Shown here: in pieces, positions 1 through 8,393 of the stretch
How positions within the stretch are numbered: the stretch's first letter is position 1
Layout of the letters: the number at the start of each line of letters is the position of its first letter
Source: an uncultured bacterium
Lineage (GTDB): Bacteria; Verrucomicrobiota; Lentisphaeria; Victivallales; UBA1829
Assembly: GCA_902802585.1 (NCBI GenBank)
Contig: CADCMR010000002.1
Location: forward strand, 1-64,000
Direction: 5' to 3'
DNA: 64,000 nucleotides
Made by a program: the position numbers and the translations under genes
Notes under the pieces: model-generated
What the model was told of the DNA's origin: nothing
Seen by the model: the letters and a program-made list of their open reading frames with translations, nothing else
Database searches by the model: none

Positions 1-106
1 GGTCGGCACCGTCATCTCCCTTTTCGACCAATGCCAAATCCACGGATTCAGCCGGACGCGCGTCCGGCTGGGGAGCAAACCGCATGAATCTGCCGCTCTT
101 CCCTGA
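1..106 (+). CDS. C-terminal end of an upstream gene, possibly ExbB/TolQ-like (partial)
   Basis: The second reading frame from base 2 is open, is rich in G/C at third positions, and stops at 104-106, inside the start of the ExbD gene (23-nt overlap). It encodes about 34 residues beginning GTVISLFDQ, which faintly recalls the LGTV segment of MotA/TolQ/ExbB channel proteins. An ExbB partner is expected just before ExbD. Against this, the next frame ends in an ATGA overlap with the ExbD start and is also open. The assignment therefore rests on composition and position only. Confidence 0.3.
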   Translation, partial: VGTVISLFDQCQIHGFSRTRVRLGSKPHESAALP

Positions 107-509
107 CCGCGACGGTCCGGAAATCTCCATGTCGCCGCTGATCGACTGCGTCTTCCTGCTGCTCATCTTCTTCCTGGTGTCGTCCATGACGAAGGTCAAA
201 AGCAGGGAGATCCCGGTCGACCTGCCCGCTTCCGAAGCGGCGGTCAAGCTGCGCCCCAGCGACAAACAGTCCGTCATCGGGCTCGACGCCGAGGGAAGAT
301 TCTACTGGAACGGGCAGCCGTGCACGACGAATTTCCTGCTGGAACAGCTCCGTGAACTCTGCATCACGGACCCTGGGCGGCGCATCCGCATCGACATGGA
401 CCGCAACACCCCGTTCGGTCGCTTCGCCGAGGTGATGGACGCCTGCCAGTTCTACAACCTCGGCAACATCGGAATCAGCGCGAATGAACAGACGCCCCCC
501 GAACAATGA
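84..509 (+). CDS. exbD: ExbD/TolR-family biopolymer transport protein
   Basis: This 141-residue protein has the family architecture: a short cytoplasmic N-terminus, one membrane segment at about residues 18-34, and a periplasmic domain. The motif SPLIDCVFLLLIFFL places an aspartate (about D21) in the membrane helix, where ExbD/TolR/MotB proteins carry the essential proton-path Asp. With an ExbB partner it would use the proton-motive force to energise outer-membrane transport or envelope maintenance through TonB or Tol. The stop overlaps the next start by 26 nt, so translation is probably coupled. The length is normal for the family. Confidence 0.88.
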   Translation: MNLPLFPDRDGPEISMSPLIDCVFLLLIFFLVSSMTKVKSREIPVDLPASEAAVKLRPSDKQSVIGLDAEGRFYWNGQPCTTNFLLEQLRELCITDPGRRIRIDMDRNTPFGRFAEVMDACQFYNLGNIGISANEQTPPEQ

Positions 510-2124
510 CAAGCCGCGTTTCGAGCTGATGCACAGCCTGGACGCCGGAAACGGAAGGAAGGGCGCGGGATTCCGCATCCTCTCCTGGGGAGTGCCCGTC
601 ACACTCACCGTCGCCGGACTGGTGTTCCTCTACGGAACAAACCGGGGCGGGCTGGCGCCGGGCGTGTCTCCGGGCAAAACAAACCAGGCGAAAAATGCCG
701 TGCGTCAGACGGATTCCCGGATACGACCGGACAACAAATTGAAGCAGGCGCAGGCGCGCCGCCCGCTCCCGCCGGACTACTCCGTCAAGCTCGTCGCACA
801 GTCCGAGGTTCTGGTCCGGAAGAATCTTTTCGCACAGCTTCAGGAGTTTCAGAAGATGTCGCGCAGGATGAAGTCGGACCGGGATTCCCTGCTGGATACA
901 ATCGAGCGCCGCCCGCTCCTGCCGACAAGTCCGAAGGACGCAAACGACACATCCGCCGCGCGCGCCCTCGCGGACGTCCCGCCGCCCGAATTGCGCTCCG
1001 ACACGCCGATCGATGCCTTGTACAATTATCTCCGCGACTACGAGGAGGAAATCCAGCGGAATCATATCGCCGTGAACGCGGCGCGCCAGGCGCTTTCCAA
1101 GGGGCTGTCCTTCCCCGAAGTCTACCGCGCCATGAAGCCCGGCGCCACGCGTATGCCGACGTTCGACGAGCTGATCCGGATGCAATCCCCGGACACACCG
1201 TGGGAACGCGACGCATCCGGCACTGCCGCCGCCTCGCTTTCCGTAAAAAGCACGGCGGAACTGGCACGCTACCGCGATCTTCTCGGCCAGTCCGTCCGGC
1301 AGACCGGGCTCGCCGCGACGCGTCTGGCAAGCCTTTTCGACGGCGGAAGACCCGCCCCGCCGATGTCAGGGCAGTCCGGCGGTTCGGGCGGACATGGTCA
1401 GGGCGGCGGCTCCGGCTCATCCGGGCACGGCGGTCCGGGCGGCGCGCCGGAGGCAATCCCGCTCACGGCATGGCGCGAGTACGACGGGGAACGTCTGGAC
1501 AAGGACATGGTCAAGGCGCAGGCGCTTCCGGGACGCAGGTTCACGCGCAATGCGGAGAACCGAGGCTGGCTTTACATCAATACCTGGTACATCATCGGGC
1601 CGTGGGAAAACTACGGGCGCGACGACTTCGCAATGATCCATCCGCCGGAGCTCGCCGTCGACCTGGACGCGACCTATACGGACGGGCAGAAGGGCATCGG
1701 CGTCGAGGAGACGGATTCCGACCCGATCAAGGTCGAAGGCCCGAAGGTCACGCTGGACGGCGTCCTGCGCTGGAAGTTCATGCAGAGCGAATCCATGCAC
1801 AACACCGTGCCGGTCACGACGGACCATTCCACATACTACGCATACACCGAGGTCTACTTCGACGAAGCCGTCTCCATGCTCGTCGCCATCGGCACCGACG
1901 ACGGCGGTCGCCTCTGGATCAACGGAAAGGACGTCTGGCAGGATGCCGGAACCAGCTGGTACAACATCGACGAGCATATCGAGCCGTTTGAATTCCGGCA
2001 GGGCTGGAACACCATCCTGGTCCGGCTGGAAAATACCGGCGGTTCCGCCGCCGGATTCAGCCTGATGATCATCCCCGCCGACCAGATTCCGTCCGCGGGC
2101 AGCCGGGATCGCGGGGAGAAATAA
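484..2124 (+). CDS. Membrane-anchored protein with Gly-rich linker and PA14-like C-terminal domain
   Basis: I do not recognise this 546-residue protein as a named family. One membrane helix near residues 33-50 (GVPVTLTVAGLVFLYG) follows a short charged cytoplasmic end. A helical, charged region runs to about residue 290, followed by a Gly/Ser/His-rich flexible linker at about 296-325. The last 200 residues look like a beta-sandwich of PA14/lectin type (WYIIGPWENYG near the start, then GTDDGGRLWINGKDVW and FRQGWNTILVRLEN). Such domains bind carbohydrate or act as adhesion modules in PVC bacteria. It overlaps exbD by 26 nt, so it is probably co-transcribed with the ExbB/ExbD system and may be a periplasmic partner. 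Function unknown. Confidence 0.7.
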   Translation: MNRRPPNNDKPRFELMHSLDAGNGRKGAGFRILSWGVPVTLTVAGLVFLYGTNRGGLAPGVSPGKTNQAKNAVRQTDSRIRPDNKLKQAQARRPLPPDYSVKLVAQSEVLVRKNLFAQLQEFQKMSRRMKSDRDSLLDTIERRPLLPTSPKDANDTSAARALADVPPPELRSDTPIDALYNYLRDYEEEIQRNHIAVNAARQALSKGLSFPEVYRAMKPGATRMPTFDELIRMQSPDTPWERDASGTAAASLSVKSTAELARYRDLLGQSVRQTGLAATRLASLFDGGRPAPPMSGQSGGSGGHGQGGGSGSSGHGGPGGAPEAIPLTAWREYDGERLDKDMVKAQALPGRRFTRNAENRGWLYINTWYIIGPWENYGRDDFAMIHPPELAVDLDATYTDGQKGIGVEETDSDPIKVEGPKVTLDGVLRWKFMQSESMHNTVPVTTDHSTYYAYTEVYFDEAVSMLVAIGTDDGGRLWINGKDVWQDAGTSWYNIDEHIEPFEFRQGWNTILVRLENTGGSAAGFSLMIIPADQIPSAGSRDRGEK

Positions 2125-2193
2125 TCCAAAACAACAGATTATATCCTGCTGATTATCCCGATGTGGCTGAAATCGGCAAGGGCTGAGGGGGAA

Positions 2194-4791
2194 TCACTTT
2201 TCCCCGCGTCTCTCCTGGCGGCGTATCAGCTCGACTTTGCCGATATAATCCTTTGCTTCCGGATCGTCAGGGAAATAGATCAGGAGGAACTTGGCGTTCT
2301 CCATAGCCGGGTCATAACGCCCCGCGTCATAATCAGCCTTAATCTGTTTCCGGATGGCTTTTCCCCAGAGCTCGAGAATCTCCTGCGGGAAACTCGACCT
2401 GTACTGCGGGAATTTGAGTATGGCTACAACATCCGAATATTGTCCGGCATCGAACAGAATCTTTGCATAAAGGTACCGCGCCTGAAGGTTGTCAGGATCC
2501 GCCTGCCAGGCGGTCCGGGCGCATTCGAACGCGTTTTCCGCATCGCCCATTTTGGAATAAAGCTCCGAAAGATTGAGATAAACAAGGACTTTTTCCGGAT
2601 ATGTCTCCCGAATGGAAAGGAACCGTTTGACCGCGGCGTCGTTCCGACCGGACTCGGCAAGGCGCGTTGCCGCATGGAACACGAAACGAGGATCGTCCGA
2701 CGGCGATTTTTCAAAAAGGGAGAGCGCCTGATCCGATTTCCCCTCGGCGAGCAGGATTTCCGCGCGGACGAACGGCAGGGCGGCACGGTTCACGGAATCC
2801 TTCGGCAGACTTCCCAGCCATTCCGAAAGAGAATTCAGGGCGTCGACATACTTGTTTTCGGTGCAGTAATCATAATACAGATAAAGCAGAAGTCCATCGC
2901 CCTCCCGCTCCACAAGCCGACGGAATTCCTTTTCCGCATCTTCCTTGCGTCCCAGCTGGTCCAGCGCCAGGATATGGATCACGTCGATGGCGGTACTGTG
3001 CCCGATGCCGTCCAGCGAATGATACTCATTGAGGTATGACATGGCACGCGAGGGTTGGCGCCGTTGCAGGTAATACTCCGCGGCAATCCGGAGCAGGACA
3101 GGATCGCCGGGATACTTTCTGATTGCATCCAGAAGGTCGTCTTCCTTCATCAGATTCCGTTTGAACCGGTCAAGCAGGATAAAGCGCCGCAGGAATGACA
3201 CATCGTCGTCCGGAGTCTCAATCAGCGCCGCGATTTCGGCACAGGCGGTCAGGGTGTCCGGATTGGAAAGGAGGTCCGTGTCAGCCTTTCCGATCAGGTA
3301 ATCCAGAGCCAGGGATCTCGCCCGCTGAGGGAAATCCCAGAAGGACTCCTCCTTCATGATTTTTTCCAGATTGTGCAACAAATCCACCGGGGAATCGACA
3401 TTAATCGCGAGCTGAAGGCGCATGAGCATGGCAAGCGGCGTTTCGATGGAGGATCCGGCTTCCATCAACGATGCGCGGAGACCGGTCTCGTCATCCCGGC
3501 TGAGTGCGTTCAACGCGTCCAGATACGACGCGATGATTTTCGACTGGCGCCCGCGCAGATTGCGGACCGCTTCGGCAAGGTCCGATATCTTTTCCGGGTG
3601 GCCGCCCAGGACGCAGGCTTCGCCGTAAAGGATCGGGAGGACGGCGTTCATCTTAGTCTTGAAATACTCTTCGCAGATTTCGATCGTCTCTTCGAACCGG
3701 TAGTGAGAGAACAGATAATTGGCAAGCAGCGGAATTCCGGCAAATGCATTCAATTCGGCGGATTCGCGCAAAAGCTTCTCCATCATCTCGTCCGATTCCC
3801 GGTCCTCCCGTTTGGAAAGGAAATACAGAAGGGTATTGATCGTTTCAAACCGGATCTGTTCGTCCTTGATGCCGGGGAGAGATTCAATGAGACTCCGTAC
3901 CTTTTCGAGGTTTAAATCGTATGCGTTCAGCAGGAGCTCCGCATAACGCCCATATTCCGTATCGGAGAAATATTTCGGATTGTTTTTTGTTCTTGCGTTA
4001 TAAAACAGTTTCCCGTTCGACACATGGTTGGAATGCAGAGCCGAAATCAGGTACAGCGCCCCTTCCTCCGGAGGCAGGTCGGGATTCTCCATGACCTTCA
4101 GGTTGAGGTGGGAATATATGGAAGCGAAGTTTCTGGCGCGGAATGAGGTTTTCAGATAATTCTGAAAATACTCCTCGTTCAGCGGATTCAGGCGCATCAG
4201 CCGCTGCCGGAAAAATGCCTCGTTGCCCCAGTCCCCGAAGTGGTGATAGATATCCGCCAGCGCTTCCAGGGCGTCCTCCTTGTTCGGATCAACCCCGACG
4301 ACCCGGATGAAAAGCTCCTTTGCTTTTTCATAATCGCCGGACGCGTACACCTCGCGGGCCTCCAGATAATCCTTGTATTTTCCGACATCCCGGAATGCAT
4401 AAAAGAAACTGCTGCCAAGGCAAAGCAGAATCACGAATGCAAACCCGGAAAGGATCAGGATGCGTTTCGGCGTCAGACGGATGCCGCCGACCCGGATATA
4501 GTTCGTCTTGCGTTTCTTTCCCTTCTTCTTCTCGTGGGCGAAAAGCATGTCAAACCGGGGATCGTTCCGGTATTTGTTTTCCAACTCCTCGCGAGTAAGA
4601 TGTTCGCCGGACGGAGGAAGCGCTCCGTTCGGTTCGTTTCCCGAAGCTTCCTCACCTTTTTTTTCTCCGGCGGAGGAACCGCTGTCATCCGGCAATGAAC
4701 GAACAGAGTACCGGCCCTCATTCCGGTACTCTTCGTTTATTCCGGACGGATTGGCTCCGCCGTTATTGTCGGGATCCTGCCCTTCGATCAT
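2194..4791 (-). CDS. Large TPR-repeat membrane protein
   Basis: This 865-residue protein has a polar, Gly/Asn/Glu-rich N-terminal tail (about 1-90), a basic patch, one membrane helix at about 111-132 (ILILSGFAFVILLCLGSSFF), and then an all-helical region of tetratricopeptide-like repeats to the end. TPR signatures such as ASGDYEKAKELFIRVVGVDP and YSKMGDAENAFECARTAWQ are visible. TPR solenoids scaffold protein complexes; this one would face the periplasm. Its ATG overlaps the stop of the upstream gene by four bases (4788-4791), so the two are translationally coupled. No enzymatic motif is visible. A role in surface-protein assembly is inference from the neighbour. Confidence 0.75.
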   Translation of the reverse strand: MIEGQDPDNNGGANPSGINEEYRNEGRYSVRSLPDDSGSSAGEKKGEEASGNEPNGALPPSGEHLTREELENKYRNDPRFDMLFAHEKKKGKKRKTNYIRVGGIRLTPKRILILSGFAFVILLCLGSSFFYAFRDVGKYKDYLEAREVYASGDYEKAKELFIRVVGVDPNKEDALEALADIYHHFGDWGNEAFFRQRLMRLNPLNEEYFQNYLKTSFRARNFASIYSHLNLKVMENPDLPPEEGALYLISALHSNHVSNGKLFYNARTKNNPKYFSDTEYGRYAELLLNAYDLNLEKVRSLIESLPGIKDEQIRFETINTLLYFLSKREDRESDEMMEKLLRESAELNAFAGIPLLANYLFSHYRFEETIEICEEYFKTKMNAVLPILYGEACVLGGHPEKISDLAEAVRNLRGRQSKIIASYLDALNALSRDDETGLRASLMEAGSSIETPLAMLMRLQLAINVDSPVDLLHNLEKIMKEESFWDFPQRARSLALDYLIGKADTDLLSNPDTLTACAEIAALIETPDDDVSFLRRFILLDRFKRNLMKEDDLLDAIRKYPGDPVLLRIAAEYYLQRRQPSRAMSYLNEYHSLDGIGHSTAIDVIHILALDQLGRKEDAEKEFRRLVEREGDGLLLYLYYDYCTENKYVDALNSLSEWLGSLPKDSVNRAALPFVRAEILLAEGKSDQALSLFEKSPSDDPRFVFHAATRLAESGRNDAAVKRFLSIRETYPEKVLVYLNLSELYSKMGDAENAFECARTAWQADPDNLQARYLYAKILFDAGQYSDVVAILKFPQYRSSFPQEILELWGKAIRKQIKADYDAGRYDPAMENAKFLLIYFPDDPEAKDYIGKVELIRRQERRGEK

Positions 4792-5408
4792 ACCCGGCCG
4801 ACTTGGACAGCACGCTGCTGTCTGCGGTTTTTGTAGAGCAGGAAGAGCGCCCCGGCGGCAAGCGCAATAATCAGCGTCACGGCGGGAGCGGGCAGAGGCT
4901 CGCCGACGACGAGGATTTCAATCATGCCGCTGAACGGATCTTCCGAGAAGTCGAGCTGATAGAAGCTGTCAGGATTGTATCCTCCGTAATAACCGGGGTC
5001 GCTCTCGACTCTGAACGGGGAATACGGATGGAAAACGTTGTCTTCACCTTTATATCCGAACTGGATCGTGTCGTCCTGTTCGAACGAACCAAGATTGATC
5101 GCAGTGACATTCGCATCCCCGTCGGACACCACTTTGGCCTGGCTGACGGCTTCCGCCAAAGAGACAAACTCTCCGTTCTTCTTGTAGCCGAACGTCTTGT
5201 TGCCATCCGAAGAGGAAATTTTGGAAAGGGTTTCGCCCAATTTCACATCGGACGAGGTCGCGACAAGAAGGGTCAGGTCCTTCGTCACGTTCGACGTGAA
5301 AACCTTTGTCGTTTCATCAAAGCTTGCGGCCTGTTCCTGTGCGGACGCTACAAAACCGAAGAGGCTCAGAGTGCATGCGAGAGCGGCTGTTAAAAGTGTT
5401 TTCTTCAT
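4788..5408 (-). CDS. Secreted protein with PEP-CTERM-like C-terminal anchor
   Basis: I chose the ATG at 5408, not the in-frame one at 5483, because AGGAGG lies six bases before it and a clean signal peptide (MKKTLLTAALACTLSLFGFVASA) follows. The mature part, about 180 residues, is acidic and beta-rich with no family I recognise. The C-terminus has a tripartite sorting-signal look: PLPAPAVT, a hydrophobic helix (LIIALAAGALFLLY), then the basic tail KNRRQQR. PEP-CTERM signals, cut by exosortase in Gram-negatives, have this layout, but the usual Pro-Glu-Pro is replaced here by Pro-Ala-Pro. A TTGACA promoter lies upstream, and the gene overlaps the TPR gene by ATGA. Confidence 0.65.
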   Translation of the reverse strand: MKKTLLTAALACTLSLFGFVASAQEQAASFDETTKVFTSNVTKDLTLLVATSSDVKLGETLSKISSSDGNKTFGYKKNGEFVSLAEAVSQAKVVSDGDANVTAINLGSFEQDDTIQFGYKGEDNVFHPYSPFRVESDPGYYGGYNPDSFYQLDFSEDPFSGMIEILVVGEPLPAPAVTLIIALAAGALFLLYKNRRQQRAVQVGRV

Positions 5409-5494
5409 TTTTTCCTCCTGGTTGGGGTTGCCCGAAATGTACGCATTCAGCAAGTCCGCGCTTTCCGGGTGGTCTGATTTCATTTTTTCTATCT

Positions 5495-5524
5495 ATAAGA
5501 TAACTCTTTTTTTCTGATTGTCAA
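5495..5524 (-). promoter_or_regulatory. Sigma-70-type promoter for the PEP-CTERM-like/TPR operon
   Basis: Read on the minus strand: TTGACA (5519-5524), an 18-nt spacer, then TCTTAT (5495-5500). It lies about 90 nt before the start at 5408 in an AT-rich gap. Assigned from sequence similarity only. Confidence 0.55.
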
Positions 5525-5649
5525 GCCTTTTCTTTAGTTTTTTATGAAAAACGTGAATTTTTTATCCTTTTTTCAATTCTCCATTGACCTTTTTGCGGTT
5601 TTCCGGCTCATTTCGCAAAACACTCCAGTGCCGGAAAAGAGGCAACGGT

Positions 5650-6552
5650 TCATTCACAGAAAAATTCAAGCCGGAGAAACACCGGACCGTCATCGCCGGA
5701 CGAGGATTCCCCGTGCATCAGGAAAAGTTCGAACAGACCGTCCGTCTTCGTCACGCTCATGTCGAACATATCGGCGGATTCCAGCCGGATGGTCGTAAAC
5801 AGCGAGTTCCCGCGGCTTTCCGTATCGACGGAAACACCCGGCACATCAAGTGCGGCAAGGTCGCGCCGGATCGACTCCAGCATCCGCATGGCGTCGGACG
5901 CAGGATCGCCATGCAGCGGAATCCGCCGCATCGCGCCATCGTCCGTACCGAAAAAGAACGGGACCGGGATGCGCCCGTCTTCGGGAATGCCCCCGAACTC
6001 AACGGGGACCAGCGCCGGATCAATGTCGATCGCATAGTTCCGTTCCGTCGGGGAATTTGAAACGACCCGTGCCCGGACGAAATCGCCGACGCCGGGTTCC
6101 GCGGCAAGCGCGCTTGCGGGTCGCACGGAGGACGGACGGGCGGTCTCGACCGCGGCGGTATGCGGTCCGTTTCTCCGGATCTGGTTCGCGTGCATCTGGT
6201 CCGCCAGAAGGTACACGAAAAATGCGCCCAGGATGAACAGCGCGGCGATGCGGAATACCCAGGCGGTGCGGGAATCGGAGGAATCGCGTTGGCGCGGGGC
6301 GGAATACGCGAATCCGGCGGATTCCGCGCGGACATACGCCGCGATCCGGGCGTTCATGCCGGGATCAGGCTCGGACGCGACGGCTCGCGCCAGGACGCCG
6401 CGGATCGTTTCGTAATCCGACAGGCGCCGGACGCATTCCGGGCACGAGCCGAGGTGCGCGCGCACGGTCTCGCCCGGCTCTAGTTCGCCGTCGAAGGCCG
6501 CCGAAATCGTTTCCAAATCCGGGCAGCCGGGGGAAGTCGCCTGGTCGTTCAT
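5650..6552 (-). CDS. Anti-sigma factor with zinc-finger N-terminus and membrane helix
   Basis: This 300-residue protein begins with a ZAS-type anti-sigma domain: H-x3-C-x2-C at H33, C37 and C40 (HLGSCPEC), with C10 as a possible fourth ligand. A single membrane helix follows at about 97-117 (WVFRIAALFILGAFFVYLLA), then a periplasmic sensor domain of about 180 residues. The gene sits 49 nt downstream of an ECF sigma gene on the same strand, the classic arrangement in which the cytoplasmic finger holds the sigma factor until an envelope signal triggers release. The periplasmic domain is not one I recognise, so the signal is unknown. Confidence 0.82.
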   Translation of the reverse strand: MNDQATSPGCPDLETISAAFDGELEPGETVRAHLGSCPECVRRLSDYETIRGVLARAVASEPDPGMNARIAAYVRAESAGFAYSAPRQRDSSDSRTAWVFRIAALFILGAFFVYLLADQMHANQIRRNGPHTAAVETARPSSVRPASALAAEPGVGDFVRARVVSNSPTERNYAIDIDPALVPVEFGGIPEDGRIPVPFFFGTDDGAMRRIPLHGDPASDAMRMLESIRRDLAALDVPGVSVDTESRGNSLFTTIRLESADMFDMSVTKTDGLFELFLMHGESSSGDDGPVFLRLEFFCE

Positions 6553-6601
6553 ATATGGTTTCGCCTCAAATGGGGGGTTGCGGTTGATGAAGCTGTTGAA
6601 A

Positions 6602-7225
6602 TTATTGCCGAGCGCCTCCGGCGGAGGGGAAGATCCCGACGGCGGCGAGGTAGTCGCGGAGCATTTCCCGGCCGCGGGACAGCCGGGACTTCACGGTCCC
6701 GACCTTGCAGTCGAGTTTCTGCGCGATCTGCTCGTACGGCATGTCGTTTACATGCCGCAGCAGCATGGTCTCGCGGAGGTTGTCGGGCAGACGGTTCAAT
6801 GCTTTCATGATGTTCGTTCCGATTTCGTCCTGTTCCATGACCAGGTCCGGCTCCATGCGCCGGTCCGGCACGTCCTGTTCGTTTTCCGCCCCGGAGTCGC
6901 CGTCGTCGTCCGCGGTCAGGCTTACGTTCAGACCACTTCCGCGCCGGTGGTTCCACTGGTACTTGTTCCGGGCAAGGTTCAGGGCAATGCGGTGAAGCCA
7001 GGTCTCAAGGCTCGATTCGCCGCGGAACGCCCGCAGTGCGCGGTACGCACGCAGGAAAGTGTCCTGCACGACCTCCTCGGCGTCCTGGCGGGAGCCGAGC
7101 AGCGCGTAGGCGACTTTGTACAGCTTCGCGGAGTACATCCCGATCAGGTCGTCGAACGCGGCGGCGTCGCCGCTCCGGAACGCCATCAGGATCGCCTCTT
7201 CACGAGTCTTTTGTTCCTGTTCCAT
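6602..7225 (-). CDS. ECF-type RNA polymerase sigma factor (RpoE-like)
   Basis: The 207 residues contain region 2 (about 20-90, with AYALLGSRQDAEEVVQDTFL and FRGESSLETWLHRIALNLARN) and region 4 (about 145-195, with LPDNLRETMLLRHVNDMPYE and the helix-turn-helix GTVKSRLSRGREMLRDYL). A Gly/Asp-rich linker of about 50 residues joins them. This is the two-domain layout of extracytoplasmic-function sigma factors. The gene is followed by its presumed anti-sigma factor. The start at 7225 is preceded by AAGGAC. A weak ECF-like promoter just upstream hints at self-regulation. Confidence 0.92.
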   Translation of the reverse strand: MEQEQKTREEAILMAFRSGDAAAFDDLIGMYSAKLYKVAYALLGSRQDAEEVVQDTFLRAYRALRAFRGESSLETWLHRIALNLARNKYQWNHRRGSGLNVSLTADDDGDSGAENEQDVPDRRMEPDLVMEQDEIGTNIMKALNRLPDNLRETMLLRHVNDMPYEQIAQKLDCKVGTVKSRLSRGREMLRDYLAAVGIFPSAGGARQ

Positions 7226-7242
7226 CGCTGTCCTTATGTTCT

Positions 7243-7270
7243 ACAGACAAACCGTTTTGTGTTTTGTTCC
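7243..7270 (-). promoter_or_regulatory. Possible ECF-type autoregulatory promoter
   Basis: On the minus strand, GGAAC (7266-7270) is followed after 17 nt by GTCTGT (7243-7248), resembling the GGAACTT...TCTAA pattern of sigma-E promoters. The leader to the start at 7225 would be only about 10 nt, which lowers confidence. Confidence 0.3.
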
Positions 7271-7320
7271 GCGGATTCTGCGATTTTTCCGTATTTTCCG
7301 GCGGAAAAACCGCCGCATGG

Positions 7321-7926
7321 TCATCGCCGCTTCATTTCGCGGCGGTACTTCCGGATCTTCTCCAGCACCTCGTCGCGCATCTTGAACGCGTCCTTCAGGA
7401 AGACGTCGCGGATGCTGTCCGGGAACTTCTCGTATTCGCCGATCAGCTCGTTGAGGTCGGCGAGGAACCGCTTCGTGAGCGCGATGCGGAACGCGATGAG
7501 TTCGCCGTCCTCCAGGCGCAGCACGTCCAGAGAACGCGCCATCAGTTTCCCGAGCAGCGTCAGCGCGCGCATCATGGCGCGCGCGGCGGCCTGGTCCTTC
7601 TCCACGGCGAAATACTCGGTCAGGTCGATCGCCATCTTGGACGCCGCCGTGTACACGTCGCTCCCGTCGCGGCGACGCACGAAATCCTCCTCCGGCACGT
7701 CGTCGTAATCGTCGTCGTAGTCGTCGGAGGGCGGCGCGTCGTAGTCGTCATCCCACGCCGTCCCGCGCCTGCGGATGCGCTTCGAGATGACCTTGTCCTC
7801 GTCCGGGAGGTCGATGTAGCGCGGCAGCTCGACCAGATAGTCGTGCACCCGGTCGTCGTCCTTGCGGATCTCCTTCTCCCATTCGAATTCGTCGCGGCAG
7901 TCGCCGTCGCGGAAGGGGTCGGTCAT
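7321..7926 (-). CDS. Acidic 201-residue protein of unknown function
   Basis: The start at 7926 (MTDPFRDGD) overlaps the stop of the upstream rsfS gene by four bases (ATGA); the same frame is open further upstream, but only as antisense-like, Arg-rich sequence. The first third is extremely acidic, with runs of Asp and Tyr such as DDYDDDYDDVPEEDF. The rest is helical and charged (ALTLLGKLMARSLDVLRLED ... VLEKIRKYRREMKRR). No signal peptide, membrane segment or catalytic motif is visible. It lies last in a nadD-rsfS operon. Not a family I recognise. Confidence 0.6.
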   Translation of the reverse strand: MTDPFRDGDCRDEFEWEKEIRKDDDRVHDYLVELPRYIDLPDEDKVISKRIRRRGTAWDDDYDAPPSDDYDDDYDDVPEEDFVRRRDGSDVYTAASKMAIDLTEYFAVEKDQAAARAMMRALTLLGKLMARSLDVLRLEDGELIAFRIALTKRFLADLNELIGEYEKFPDSIRDVFLKDAFKMRDEVLEKIRKYRREMKRR

Positions 7927-8393
7927 TCGTCCGCTCCGGATCCGATGCCCTTTTCCGCCTGTTTCCGGCGGGCGGCGGCCATCTTTTCGTGTTCCGCGTC
8001 CAGTTTCGCCATGGCGTCGTAGCTCGGCACGTCGCCCCAGAGCTGTTCCAGCTGGTAACGGTCGCGCGTATCGTTCGTCATGATGTGGATCAGCAGGAAT
8101 CCGTAGTCCACGATGATCCACTGGCTCTGCGGCGTCCCGTCGACCGTGATCGGGTGGATGCCGAAATCCTCGCGTACCGCCCGCTGAATGCGTTCCGCGA
8201 TGGCGCCGATGTGCGGTTCGGAAAGACCGGTGCAGATCAGGTAATAGTCGCCGATCGCGCCGTCCTGCTTGGTCATGTCGAGCCGGAGGATGTGTTCGGC
8301 TTTGTGGTCGTAGGCTTCCTTTTCGCACAGCTCGATCACGTCCGTCACTTTGAAATTCATTCTCGGCTTTTTGGTTTCCTGTTCGTCGTTCAT
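7923..8393 (-). CDS. rsfS: Ribosome silencing factor RsfS (Iojap family)
   Basis: The 156 residues contain the Iojap fold, with the typical segments AEHILRLDMTKQDGAIGDYYLICTG (read in parts), SQWIIVDYGFLLIHIM and YQLEQLWGDVPSY. RsfS binds ribosomal protein L14 (uL14) and blocks subunit joining, lowering translation when nutrients run short. The pairing with nadD directly upstream (four-base overlap) is common in bacteria and supports the call. A Lys/Ala-rich tail of about 30 residues extends past the conserved core. Confidence 0.92.
   Translation of the reverse strand: MNDEQETKKPRMNFKVTDVIELCEKEAYDHKAEHILRLDMTKQDGAIGDYYLICTGLSEPHIGAIAERIQRAVREDFGIHPITVDGTPQSQWIIVDYGFLLIHIMTNDTRDRYQLEQLWGDVPSYDAMAKLDAEHEKMAAARRKQAEKGIGSGADE

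Noticed and set aside
5409-5483. Longer start for the PEP-CTERM-like protein
   Set aside because: The 25 extra residues would hide the signal peptide, and the internal ATG has an AGGAGG site six bases upstream.
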